Counted from the stretch's first letter, positions 1 to 6,650 are shown. The stretch is 7,778 nucleotides of DNA from Pseudomonadota bacterium (GCA_023428515.1 JAEYXI010000153.1:1-7778); one strand, 5' to 3'. Notes: a model not told the origin generated them from the sequence alone. Numbers and translations are program-made.

Positions 1-297
1 GGCAAGCGCATGCCGATCAAGGCGACGCGCGCGCTGCTCTCAGCCGCGCTCGACGGCTCGCTCAACGACGCCGAATTCCGCACTGACCCGTTCTTCGGCT
101 TTGCCGTTCCGGTCGTCGTTCCCGGCGTCGACCCCGCCATCCTCGACCCGCGCTCGACCTGGACCGACAAGGCCGCCTACGACCGACAGGCGAAAAAGCT
201 CGTCGGCATGTTCATCGACATTTTTTCCAAATTCGAGGACCACGTCGACCAGGCTGTGCTGGGCGCTGCCCCGCGCGCGCTGGAAGCAGCCGAATAG
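1..297 (+). CDS. pckA: Phosphoenolpyruvate carboxykinase (ATP), C-terminal part
   Basis: The frame is open from base 1 (Gly-Lys-Arg-Met-Pro-Ile-Lys...) and stops at TAG 295-297, giving the last 98 residues of a protein that normally has about 535-540. The stretch [13 protein letters not shown], the 'FGFAVP' segment and '[13 protein letters not shown]' are characteristic of the C-terminal lobe of ATP-dependent PEP carboxykinases; the E. coli enzyme has the related 'SIKDTRAI'. The enzyme converts oxaloacetate and ATP to phosphoenolpyruvate, CO2 and ADP in the cytosol. It is the first committed step of gluconeogenesis and is important when rhizobia grow on C4-dicarboxylates. The nucleotide-binding P-loop and catalytic residues lie upstream of the window. 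The gene ends 27 bp before a strong intrinsic terminator, so it probably ends its transcription unit. Identity is secure from conserved C-terminal motifs; the 5' part cannot be judged. Confidence 0.93.
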   Translation, partial: GKRMPIKATRALLSAALDGSLNDAEFRTDPFFGFAVPVVVPGVDPAILDPRSTWTDKAAYDRQAKKLVGMFIDIFSKFEDHVDQAVLGAAPRALEAAE

Positions 298-324
298 AAA
301 CTCCCTGCCACATCGGCACAGCTT

Positions 325-352
325 GGCCCGGTTCGCCGGGCCTTTTCTTTTT
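325..352 (+). terminator. Intrinsic terminator after pckA
   Basis: A perfect 7-bp G+C stem, GGCCCGG at 325-331 and CCGGGCC at 336-342, closes on a stable TTCG tetraloop. It is followed directly by the T-rich tract TTTTCTTTTT at 343-352. This is the classical Rho-independent layout for plus-strand transcripts and sits 27 bp after the pckA stop codon. Only 14 bp separate it from the next start codon, so the following gene must use a promoter inside or upstream of the terminator, or be fed by read-through. Confidence 0.92.
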
Positions 353-366
353 CTCGCCGCCGCGCC

Positions 367-816
367 ATGTCTGTCGCCATGGCCGCTGACGAACCCATCA
401 TCATCTCCGGCGAGGCCGTCATCCATCCTGGCGACCTCGAGGAGGCGTTCATCCGCTCGTCGGGACCGGGCGGGCAGAATGTCAACAAGGTCGCGACATC
501 AGTCCAGCTCCGCTTCGATGCTGCCGCGGCCGAGGGCCTGTCCGAGCGGGTCCGAGCGCGTGTCATAAAGCTTGCGGGACAGCGCGCCACCAAGGACGGC
601 GTCATCGTCATCGAGGCCGGCCGCTTCCGCACGCAGGAGCAGAACCGCGTCGACGCCCGCGCGCGCCTGACCGAGCTCGTCGCCAAGGCGGCCGAACCGC
701 CACCCAAACCGCGCAGGAAGACGAAGCCGACAAAAGGCTCGATAGAGCGCCGTCTCAGGGAAAAGGCCGGCCGCTCGACCGTGAAGAAGATGCGCGGCCG
801 CGTGGAGCGGGAGTGA
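367..816 (+). CDS. arfB: Alternative ribosome-rescue factor ArfB (peptidyl-tRNA hydrolase)
   Basis: This 149-residue protein has the release-factor class I catalytic motif 'SSGPGGQNVNK', with GGQ at residues 35-37. It also has the conserved 'RTQEQNRVDARARL' segment at 88-101. The tail (about 114-149) is very basic, including PKPRRKTKPTKGS and ERRLREK. There is no codon-recognition domain. This is the ArfB/YaeJ architecture (E. coli about 140 aa). The tail sits in the empty mRNA entry channel of a stalled ribosome while GGQ hydrolyses the P-site peptidyl-tRNA. ATG 367 and in-frame ATG 379 are both possible starts and neither has a clear Shine-Dalgarno sequence; the protein would have 145 residues from 379. 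The stop TGA (814-816) shares its last base with the alkB start, so the two genes are probably translationally coupled. A housekeeping RF1/RF2 is excluded by length. Confidence 0.92.
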   Translation: MSVAMAADEPIIISGEAVIHPGDLEEAFIRSSGPGGQNVNKVATSVQLRFDAAAAEGLSERVRARVIKLAGQRATKDGVIVIEAGRFRTQEQNRVDARARLTELVAKAAEPPPKPRRKTKPTKGSIERRLREKAGRSTVKKMRGRVERE

Positions 817-818
817 TG
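804..818 (+). promoter_or_regulatory. Ribosome binding site and coupled start of alkB
   Basis: GGAG at 804-807 lies 8 bases before ATG 816-818, inside the last codons of arfB. The ATG overlaps the arfB stop as TGATG. GTG 813 would add one residue but sits closer to the GGAG, so ATG 816 is preferred. Confidence 0.65.
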
Positions 819-1442
819 GCATCACCACAAACCGCGCTGTCCCCGGGCATCCGCTATCTTCCCGATCATTTCGACCGTGCCGCGCAAGCTGCGCTGGTGG
901 AAGACATTCGCAAGGTGGTCGAGTCCGCGCCGCTCTACACGCCCGCCATGCCGAAGACCGGCAAGGAGATGAGTGTCAGGATGACCAATTGCGGCGAGCT
1001 CGGCTGGGTCACCGACAAGGAGCGCGGCTACCGCTACCAGCCGACCCATCCCGTCACCGGAAAACCATGGCCGCCGATCCCCGAGACGCTGCTCGAGCTC
1101 TGGCGCGCCGTCGCCGACCATCCGCAGCTGCCGCAGGCCTGCCTCGTCAATTTCTATTCGGACAAGGCCAGGATGGGCCTGCACCAGGATCGCGACGAAA
1201 GCGATTTTTCGGCGCCCGTCGTCTCCGTCTCGCTCGGTGACGACTGCCTGTTCCGCGTCGGCGGCACGAAACGCATCGACCCCACGCAATCCTTCCGCCT
1301 GCGCTCGGGCGACGTCGTCGTGCTCGGCGACGAAGGACGGCTCGCCTTCCACGGCGTCGACCGCATCTATCCCGGCACCTCGACGCTCCTGAAGAACGGC
1401 GGCCGCATCAACCTGACGCTGAGACGGGTGACGGGGATCTGA
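816..1442 (+). CDS. alkB: Alpha-ketoglutarate-dependent dioxygenase AlkB
   Basis: The 208-residue protein matches bacterial AlkB along its length (E. coli 216 aa). The Fe(II) triad is visible: His123 and Asp125 in 'GLHQDRDE', and His179 in 'LAFHGVDR'. Arg197 and Arg203 in 'GRINLTLR' correspond to the 2-oxoglutarate-binding RxxxxxR motif. Asn112 and Tyr114 ('VNFYSD') fit the cosubstrate contacts, and 'MTNCGELGW' (56-64) fits the substrate-recognition lid. AlkB oxidatively demethylates 1-methyladenine and 3-methylcytosine in DNA and RNA, using O2 and 2-oxoglutarate and releasing formaldehyde. Its start overlaps the arfB stop by one base. No Ada or AlkA gene lies beside it, so any adaptive-response control is not visible here. 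No terminator follows before the next plus-strand gene 77 bp on, so co-transcription with that gene is possible but unproven. Confidence 0.95.
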   Translation: MASPQTALSPGIRYLPDHFDRAAQAALVEDIRKVVESAPLYTPAMPKTGKEMSVRMTNCGELGWVTDKERGYRYQPTHPVTGKPWPPIPETLLELWRAVADHPQLPQACLVNFYSDKARMGLHQDRDESDFSAPVVSVSLGDDCLFRVGGTKRIDPTQSFRLRSGDVVVLGDEGRLAFHGVDRIYPGTSTLLKNGGRINLTLRRVTGI

Positions 1443-1519
1443 CTGGGCCTGACTGTCGCGCAATGCTTGCTTAACGCCGAGAGCCTATGGTTCCGGGCGG
1501 CAGCGGGACAGGGGCAAAC

Positions 1520-2770
1520 ATGGCGACGGACAGCTTCAGGCCGAAACGCGTGAGCGACATGCGGCTCGCCATGTTCGTCTTCGCCTTCGGCACGGCGCTT
1601 GGCGCCTATTATCTGCTGGGCCTGTGGACGCTCGGCAACGACGGCTTCTCCGCGATTTCCAAGCGACTGCCTTACTGGGATTTCACCAATCTCTGGGGGG
1701 GCTCCCGCATGGCGCTCGACGGCAGTGTCGCCACGCTCTTCGACACGGAGGCTTACCGGACCGCATTGCGCTCCATGTTCTCGCCCGGTCTTCCAGACCA
1801 GGAATGGAGTTACCCGCCTTCCATCATGCTGTTCGGCGCGCCACTGGCGCTGATGCCCATTCTGCCGGCCTACCTCGTCTGGACCTTCGGTACGATTGCG
1901 CTCCTGCATTTCGCCATCCGCCCGCTGCGGCTGCCGTTGGCGCTCCATCTCGCAGCACTTGCCTCGCCAGCGGTTTTCATCAACGCCATGTTCGGCCAGA
2001 ACGGCGCGCTCACGGCAGCGCTGCTGATCGGCGGCCTGCTTGCCGCCCCGAAACGCCCGTTGCTTGCCGGCGTCCTGTTCGGCCTACTCACGATCAAGCC
2101 GCATCTCGGCATTCTTATCCCCTTCTGTCTGATCGCCAGCCGCAACTGGCGCGCCTTCGCCTCGGCTGCCGCGACCTCCCTGCTGCTTGCGGTCGGAACC
2201 GGCACCGCCTTCGGCTTCGAGGTCTGGCCGTCGTTCATGAGCGAGACCCGTGCGCTGATGACCGCGATCATGGAGGCTCCGTATCCGCAGCTCTATCACT
2301 CCAATGCGCTGACCGTCTTCGTCATGGCGCGCTCGGGCGGCGCGAGCGTCGGCGCCGCCTATGCCTGGCAGGCGGTCGCGACGGCGGCGGCAATCGTCGC
2401 GGTGATCTGGCTCTGGCTGCCCTCGACCATGATCGACCATCGACGACGCGCACTCACCACCGCAGCACTCGCCATCGTCGCAACGCCTTATGGTTATACC
2501 TACGACACGATCCCGATGTGCGTGGCGCTCTGCTACATGTTCGCGGTGACGGCGAAGCCGCAAGCGGTGCTTCTCGCAATCGCCTGGCTTTTCCCGCTCT
2601 TTGCTCATCTGCTCAATTACGAAGGCATCGGCATTGGCGTTTTGGTGCCGATCGCGGTCGCCGCATGGATGCTGGTTTCCGCACTGCCGCGTTCTCAAAG
2701 GGCCGGAGAAGCCTCCGAAGGCGCAGCCAGGTCTGCGCGGACGAAGACCGTCACCATCTTGTCCCGGTAG
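1520..2770 (+). CDS. GT87 (DUF2029) family integral-membrane glycosyltransferase
   Basis: The 416-residue protein is highly hydrophobic, with about nine to eleven predicted membrane segments (for example residues 15-36, 103-131, 179-205, 213-232, 285-301, 345-362 and 371-388). Family hallmarks are present: 'YWDFTNLWGG' with acidic Asp54 in the first outer loop, 'EWSYPPSIML' (95-104), 'FGQNGALTAALL' (158-169) and 'AGVLFGLLTIKPHLG' (183-197). GT87 members are GT-C-fold enzymes that use polyprenyl-phosphate sugars on the extracytoplasmic side; mycobacterial members make lipomannan and arabinan-type glycans. Donor and acceptor here cannot be read from sequence. I chose ATG 1520 because a purine-rich AGGGG precedes it; ATG 1487 would add 11 unlikely residues (MVPGGSGTGAN). 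The C-terminal tail after residue 390 is hydrophilic and overlaps the convergent membrane-protein gene by 76 bp, which suggests run-on past an ancestral stop. Confidence 0.85.
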   Translation: MATDSFRPKRVSDMRLAMFVFAFGTALGAYYLLGLWTLGNDGFSAISKRLPYWDFTNLWGGSRMALDGSVATLFDTEAYRTALRSMFSPGLPDQEWSYPPSIMLFGAPLALMPILPAYLVWTFGTIALLHFAIRPLRLPLALHLAALASPAVFINAMFGQNGALTAALLIGGLLAAPKRPLLAGVLFGLLTIKPHLGILIPFCLIASRNWRAFASAAATSLLLAVGTGTAFGFEVWPSFMSETRALMTAIMEAPYPQLYHSNALTVFVMARSGGASVGAAYAWQAVATAAAIVAVIWLWLPSTMIDHRRRALTTAALAIVATPYGYTYDTIPMCVALCYMFAVTAKPQAVLLAIAWLFPLFAHLLNYEGIGIGVLVPIAVAAWMLVSALPRSQRAGEASEGAARSARTKTVTILSR

Positions 2771-4263
2771 AGGACCCTATAACCATCCAGCAGCCGCGCG
2801 ATCTCCGGATCGGCATGGACTGCAGCCTGGCCAACCGTCCCATCGGTGCCGGCATCGAAGATGATATCCGGCCTCTCGCGTTCGATATCGCTCGCCGTCT
2901 GCACGATGAAGCGGGCGCTTAGCGCCTCGAGTTGCGTCACCTTTTCGAGGTCGCCGCCATTGGCTCGGATCAGGCCGTAGGTGTTGTCGACCATCCACAG
3001 CGCGGGATAGCGCGAACGGTATTGGCCCCCGACCAGGCGCGTCAGCGGATGCGCTGGCTGCAGGCGCGTTCCGATCGACGCAACCACAGGACGCTGGACG
3101 ACGCTTCTGATGGCAGCGGCGGCTTGTTCCAGCCCTGCGCGCCGCTCTGCCGTCGCAAATGGCTGGCCTGCCCACATAATCAGCGCGAGTATCGCCAGGC
3201 CGAGGGTTGCGCCTGCTTTCGTAAGAGGCTGCATCTCGGCCAGCCTCACGTGTCGAAGCTGGAGCAGGAAACCGAGCAGCCCGAGCAGCAGGATCGGCAG
3301 CGCCTGATAGGTCCAGCCCTTGCCCATCAGCACGAAAGCCGGCACGTATCCGAGCGCGGCGAGCAACGCCAGAAGCGCCGGCCCATCGATACTGCCAGGG
3401 CGCGCAACCAGCCAGGTCGCGATTACCAGAATGGCAAAGAGCCTCACCGGGCCATCGAGAATCATGTCCATGATCCCGATCTGCGCCGGCAGGTAAAGTT
3501 CGCGCAGGACCGGCATCAGGTCGAGAAAGAAGTTCATATGGAACGCCGTCAGCCAGGCCAGATAGGCGAAGGTAACCGCTATGCCGAGCAGGGTCTCGGC
3601 CGTAACGATCGGACGCAGGGAACGCCGCTTGATCGCGAGGAGCAGCGCCGGCAAGGCAAGAGCCGGCACTGCTATCGGCGGTTTGGCCATCACGAACATC
3701 GCCGCGCCGAGACCGGCGAGAATCCATTCCATACGCGTCCCGGCCTTGAAATTCTGCGCCGAGTCGCGCGCCGCCAACAAGGCCAGCCAGGGAAGTAAGG
3801 CGATGGTCGCGAATTGCTCGCGCTGGCCGAAATCTTCCGTGAAAAGACCGACCAGTATGAAGAGAGCCGCAGGCGCCAGCCATGCTGTGCGACCGTCAAC
3901 CAGCCCGGCCCGGCCGAGGATGCGTGCGCTCAAGCCGACCGACAGCAGGGTAAAGAGGGGCAGTCCGATCGACAGCCACAGTTCGGACGGCAGGCCCGTC
4001 ATGCGCTGGGCGAAGGCGAAGGGTATGTAGAGCCATATCGAGAAAGGCGGGTTTACCTCGACGACGTCGACATGCAGCCTTGCGCCGTCGAGAAGACGGT
4101 CGCACGCTACCAGCAGCCATGCCACGTCGACATTGGTCGGCACCAGCGCATAGGCCATCCATCCGGCGATCCCAGCCACGGCGAACGAAGCCAGGGTAGG
4201 CCAACGTTTCGGCCAGACCGTATTGCACGGCAGCAGTGACGCCGCGGCGGTTTCAAAGCGCAT
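2695..4263 (-). CDS. Polytopic GT-C-like membrane glycosyltransferase (putative)
   Basis: From ATG 4263 the protein has 522 residues: a short basic N-terminus, about ten hydrophobic segments (starting near 23-42, ending near 351-367) and a hydrophilic C-terminal domain of roughly 150 residues. 'TNVDVAWLL' (43-51) puts Asp46 in the first outer loop, where GT-C enzymes carry a catalytic acid. 'VDVVEVNPP' (65-73) and 'EDFGQREQF' (143-151) are further conserved-looking loops. This resembles PMT/ArnT-like transferases that use lipid-linked sugars, but I recognise no named family. A GGTGA lies four bases before ATG 4263; ATG 4314 would add 17 basic residues and has GGTGA 12 bases away, so it is less likely. 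It is the last gene of the four-gene operon, and its position suggests a Gtr(type)-like final transferase. Transferase function is inferred; a Wzy-like polymerase or ligase is an alternative. Confidence 0.8.
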   Translation of the reverse strand: MRFETAAASLLPCNTVWPKRWPTLASFAVAGIAGWMAYALVPTNVDVAWLLVACDRLLDGARLHVDVVEVNPPFSIWLYIPFAFAQRMTGLPSELWLSIGLPLFTLLSVGLSARILGRAGLVDGRTAWLAPAALFILVGLFTEDFGQREQFATIALLPWLALLAARDSAQNFKAGTRMEWILAGLGAAMFVMAKPPIAVPALALPALLLAIKRRSLRPIVTAETLLGIAVTFAYLAWLTAFHMNFFLDLMPVLRELYLPAQIGIMDMILDGPVRLFAILVIATWLVARPGSIDGPALLALLAALGYVPAFVLMGKGWTYQALPILLLGLLGFLLQLRHVRLAEMQPLTKAGATLGLAILALIMWAGQPFATAERRAGLEQAAAAIRSVVQRPVVASIGTRLQPAHPLTRLVGGQYRSRYPALWMVDNTYGLIRANGGDLEKVTQLEALSARFIVQTASDIERERPDIIFDAGTDGTVGQAAVHADPEIARLLDGYRVLYRDKMVTVFVRADLAAPSEASPAL

Positions 4264-4326
4264 TGCTTCACCAAGCCGCCCGCGGCGGCGCTGACGCGGA
4301 CGTAGCGAACACATCGCCGACCGCGC

Positions 4327-4764
4327 TCACCGAAGCCTTCCAGCATCGCCGGATGCGAAAACCCAGCGATCGAGCACTAGGTAATTGACGACGGGCACGA
4401 GAATGCAGGTGATGATGATGGGCACGGCCGGCGGCAGGCCGGCGCCGTTCACCAGGATTGTCGGCAGCAGCCAGGCTAAGCCGAGACCTACCGCTGTCAG
4501 CGCGACAAAGCGCGGTGCCTCGAAGGTGTGCATTCCTGGAGACAGGAAGGTGACGTATTTGTGCCCCAGATAGGAGAAAATGGCCGCCAAGAAATAGGCC
4601 ATGAGCGAAGCGGTGGCAGCCGGAAGGATCGATATACCCAGCCCCCCGGAGAGGCAGTAGGCTGCGATGGCATAGATCAAGGTCGCGGCCCCGCCGATCG
4701 CTGCGAAACGCGACAACCTCAACGACCATAGGCCGCCGATCAGGCCGCCGCCTGCCCCACGCAT
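4327..4764 (-). CDS. GtrA-family membrane protein, putative lipid-linked sugar flippase
   Basis: The 145-residue protein has four hydrophobic helices (about 18-40, 46-68, 85-107, 113-133). It has the paired GtrA signatures after helices 2 and 4: 'SYLGHKYVTF' (64-73) and 'VNYLVLDRWVF' (126-136). Size and topology fit the family (about 120-150 aa). GtrA proteins are thought to move undecaprenyl-phosphate-linked sugars across the inner membrane for O-antigen glucosylation and related decorations. The gene starts four bases after the methyltransferase stop, so it is very likely co-translated. Its own TGA (4329-4327) lies within the sequence GGTGAGC. The GT2 gene two positions upstream supplies the usual GtrB partner. 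Family assignment is firm; the actual sugar, and whether it flips or only supports the transferase, is inference. Confidence 0.9.
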   Translation of the reverse strand: MRGAGGGLIGGLWSLRLSRFAAIGGAATLIYAIAAYCLSGGLGISILPAATASLMAYFLAAIFSYLGHKYVTFLSPGMHTFEAPRFVALTAVGLGLAWLLPTILVNGAGLPPAVPIIITCILVPVVNYLVLDRWVFASGDAGRLR

Positions 4765-4768
4765 CGAC

Positions 4769-5533
4769 TCAAGCCGCCAAGCGGACGTCTTGCCGCTGTT
4801 CGGCCTCGTCCTTGCCGAACACGGCCAGCAGCGAGATGCCGAAGGGCAGGGACGCCTTCGGCACGATCCGGCCCTCGGCCGAGAAGAGTGCCTTCATGGC
4901 AGCGTTGACGGGAGCCGGCGGCAGGGCCAACCCCGATGCAGTGCCGGAGTTCCGCAACCGGTCGGCCACCCGTGCCAGAACGGCAACCGGAAGCAGAGCG
5001 GCGTTGGTGTAGGTCAATTTGTCGAGCCTATAGCCGGCGCGCTCTATGCGATCCTTCAGCTGGTTGCGCGAATAGCGGCGATGGTGATGCAGGTCGACGT
5101 CATGCGTGCTCCACAGCCACTGATGCGCAGGGACCGTAAGCACGACTTTGCCGTTTGGCTTAAGCAGCCGGCGCATGGCCACCAGCGATTCTTCGTCTTC
5201 GGCGACATGCTCCAGCACATCGAACAGGCATAGTAGGTCGACCGAGCCCTCCGCGACCGGAATATTGTCGGGCAGGTAGCCATTGAGGAAATCGCGGCCG
5301 GTCTTCTCTCGGGCGATCTGGCGCGCGAGGTCGCTCATCTCGACCGCTTGCACCTCGCCGAACTTTTCCAGCATGGCGATGTTTCCGCCGGTACCGGCGC
5401 CGATTTCCAGGATCCTGGCGTCCTTCGGCAGGTCGAGTTCTCGGATGACGGCCTCGCCGATCGCGCGTCGGCCGCAGAACCACCAATGCGCGTCCTCTGT
5501 GGCGGCCATGTTGCGATAGGCCTCGAGCTCCAT
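4769..5533 (-). CDS. Class I SAM-dependent methyltransferase
   Basis: The 254-residue protein has a canonical SAM-binding motif I, 'ILEIGAGTGGN' (41-51). Acidic Glu65 in 'VQAVEMS' lies at the end of beta-2, 'DLLCLFDVLEHV' (99-110) is motif II, and 'LKPNGKVVLTVPA' (124-136) is motif III. It belongs with Methyltransf_11/23-type enzymes. The N-terminal 'EDAHWWFCGRR' (13-23) resembles a segment I associate with methyltransferases encoded in polysaccharide loci. 'DLHHHRRYS' (147-155) is a histidine-rich region that may line the active site. No signal peptide or membrane helix is apparent, so it should act in the cytosol, perhaps on a nucleotide or lipid-linked sugar before flipping; the substrate is unknown. 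Its ATG overlaps the stop of the upstream GT2 gene by one base and has a strong ribosome binding site, so it is translated as part of the operon. Confidence 0.9.
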   Translation of the reverse strand: MELEAYRNMAATEDAHWWFCGRRAIGEAVIRELDLPKDARILEIGAGTGGNIAMLEKFGEVQAVEMSDLARQIAREKTGRDFLNGYLPDNIPVAEGSVDLLCLFDVLEHVAEDEESLVAMRRLLKPNGKVVLTVPAHQWLWSTHDVDLHHHRRYSRNQLKDRIERAGYRLDKLTYTNAALLPVAVLARVADRLRNSGTASGLALPPAPVNAAMKALFSAEGRIVPKASLPFGISLLAVFGKDEAEQRQDVRLAA

Positions 5534-5544
5534 CAGTTGCCTCC
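5531..5544 (-). promoter_or_regulatory. Strong ribosome binding site for the methyltransferase
   Basis: On the minus strand GGAGG (5544-5540) is followed by six bases and the ATG at 5533-5531. The ATG overlaps the GT2 stop as TGATG. This fixes the methyltransferase start and indicates translational coupling inside the operon. Confidence 0.75.
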
Positions 5545-6552
5545 GAAAGTCTGCCTGACGATATAGATCGGCCGCTGCTTGATCTCCGCATAGACGCGGC
5601 CGAGGTACTGGCCGATGATCCCTATGCCGAGAAGCTGGATGCCTCCGAGAAAAAGGACGCTGACCAGCAGCGACGCATAGCCGGGCACGTCGATGCCGAA
5701 GACCAGCGTCTTGGCGACGATCACCAGGCCGTAAAGGAAAGAGAACGCAGAAATCGTTGCGCCGACATAGGTCCAGATCTCGAGTGGCGCGCTTGAGAAG
5801 CTGGTGATGCCCTCGAGCGCGAAGTTCCAGAGCTTCCAGCCGGAGAATTTCGAACAGCCGGCAGCTCTCGGCTCCCGCACATATTCAACCGTCGTTGTGC
5901 GGAAGCCCACCCAGGCGAACAAGCCCTTCATGAAGCGGCGGCGCTCCGGCAGCGCGCGCAGCGCGTCGATCACCTGGCGGTCGATCAGGCGAAAGTCACC
6001 GACGTCGTGCGGGATCTTCTGCGCCGCGATCATGTTGTGGATGCGGTAGAAGAGCGACGCTGAGCGATGCTTCATGAAGCCGTCCGACGAACGGTCGGAG
6101 CGCTTCGCCAGCACCACCTCGTAGCCTTCGCGCCATTTCTCGATCAACTGCGGGATGACATGCGGCGGGTCCTGCAGGTCGACATCGATCGGGATCGCCG
6201 CGTCGGCGTCGCACATATCGAGCCCGGCGGTCATTGCCGCTTCCTTGCCGAAATTGCGTGACAGGTCGACGATGCGGATGCGCGGATCGTCCTTCTGCGC
6301 CATCAGCAGGCAGTCGAGCGTGGCGTCGGTCGAGCCGTCATTAACGAAGATGAGGTCGAAGGCGACGCCCTGCTCGGTCAACACCTCGGTGTTGCGATAG
6401 ACCGCCTCCAGGAACGGGGCGATGGCGTCTTCCTCATTGTGAACAGGGACGATCAGCGCCACCGTCGCGACGCAGACATGGGCGGGCGCCTCACCGTCTG
6501 CCGATGGCAGCTCCGTCGCCGCTAGTTCCGGATGCGGGAAAAGTGCATTCAT
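5533..6552 (-). CDS. GtrB/DPM1-like family 2 glycosyltransferase (polyprenyl-phosphate sugar synthase)
   Basis: From ATG 6552 the protein has 339 residues. A GT-A catalytic domain occupies about 30-240: 'VALIVPVHNEED' (31-42), 'FVNDGSTDAT' (69-78), 'LSRNFGKEAA' (97-106) and the metal-binding 'DVDLQDPP' (123-130). Two membrane helices follow (about 258-283 and 292-316), and the end is the basic 'YAEIKQRPIYIV'. This is the GtrB/DpmA/ArnC arrangement, in which a sugar is moved from a nucleotide donor to undecaprenyl phosphate at the cytoplasmic face. Which sugar cannot be told. An in-frame ATG at 6660 would add 36 residues encoded by AT-rich, promoter-like DNA, so I prefer 6552. It heads the four-gene operon and overlaps the methyltransferase start by one base. 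The partner GtrA gene in the operon supports a Gtr-type role over an ArnC-type lipid A role. Confidence 0.92.
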   Translation of the reverse strand: MNALFPHPELAATELPSADGEAPAHVCVATVALIVPVHNEEDAIAPFLEAVYRNTEVLTEQGVAFDLIFVNDGSTDATLDCLLMAQKDDPRIRIVDLSRNFGKEAAMTAGLDMCDADAAIPIDVDLQDPPHVIPQLIEKWREGYEVVLAKRSDRSSDGFMKHRSASLFYRIHNMIAAQKIPHDVGDFRLIDRQVIDALRALPERRRFMKGLFAWVGFRTTTVEYVREPRAAGCSKFSGWKLWNFALEGITSFSSAPLEIWTYVGATISAFSFLYGLVIVAKTLVFGIDVPGYASLLVSVLFLGGIQLLGIGIIGQYLGRVYAEIKQRPIYIVRQTFGGN

Positions 6553-6599
6553 CGTCCGCCCCAAGCCTCTTATGGCAGATCGTGGGGCGGGACCGTAAT

Positions 6600-6650
6600 G
6601 CGGCGCGGTTAAGTTAACTTTAAACTGGATGGCTGCTTTCAAGCGGTTTT
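6600..6650 (-). promoter_or_regulatory. AT-rich upstream region of the glycosyltransferase operon, possible promoter/operator
   Basis: In otherwise G+C-rich DNA, 6609-6625 is almost all A/T and contains the perfect 10-bp palindrome AAGTTAACTT (6611-6620), with TTAA on both sides. On the minus strand a TTGAAA lies about 19 bases before TTAACT, which is a poor sigma-70 match, so the exact promoter is not assigned. The location, about 50-100 bp before ATG 6552, suits the operon promoter or an operator. Confidence 0.3.

Noticed and set aside
822..1463. A 213-codon minus-strand frame covering alkB.
   Set aside because: Antisense shadow of alkB; the catalytic residues of AlkB are all in the plus-strand frame.
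2084..2698. A 204-codon minus-strand frame antisense to the GT87 gene that could extend the minus-strand operon.
   Set aside because: Composition is Arg/Asp/His-rich and repetitive with no motif; the GT87 reading on the other strand explains the DNA.
1624..2922. A 432-codon open frame on the plus strand, overlapping the GT87 gene in another frame and slightly longer than it.
   Set aside because: The translation is rich in Arg, His and Ala with no domain, motif or membrane pattern, whereas the GT87 frame has family motifs. Long shadow frames are common in G+C-rich DNA.
2932..3798. A 288-codon plus-strand frame antisense to the GT-C-like gene.
   Set aside because: Gln/Arg/His-rich with no recognisable domain or ribosome binding site; typical antisense shadow.
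2777..3883. A 368-codon minus-strand frame inside the GT-C-like gene.
   Set aside because: Arg/Gly/Ala-rich composition without motifs; it is the frame-shifted shadow of the membrane-protein gene.
2695..6552. A prophage origin for the gtrA/gtrB-like genes.
   Set aside because: No integrase, attachment site, phage structural gene or compositional break is visible around them.
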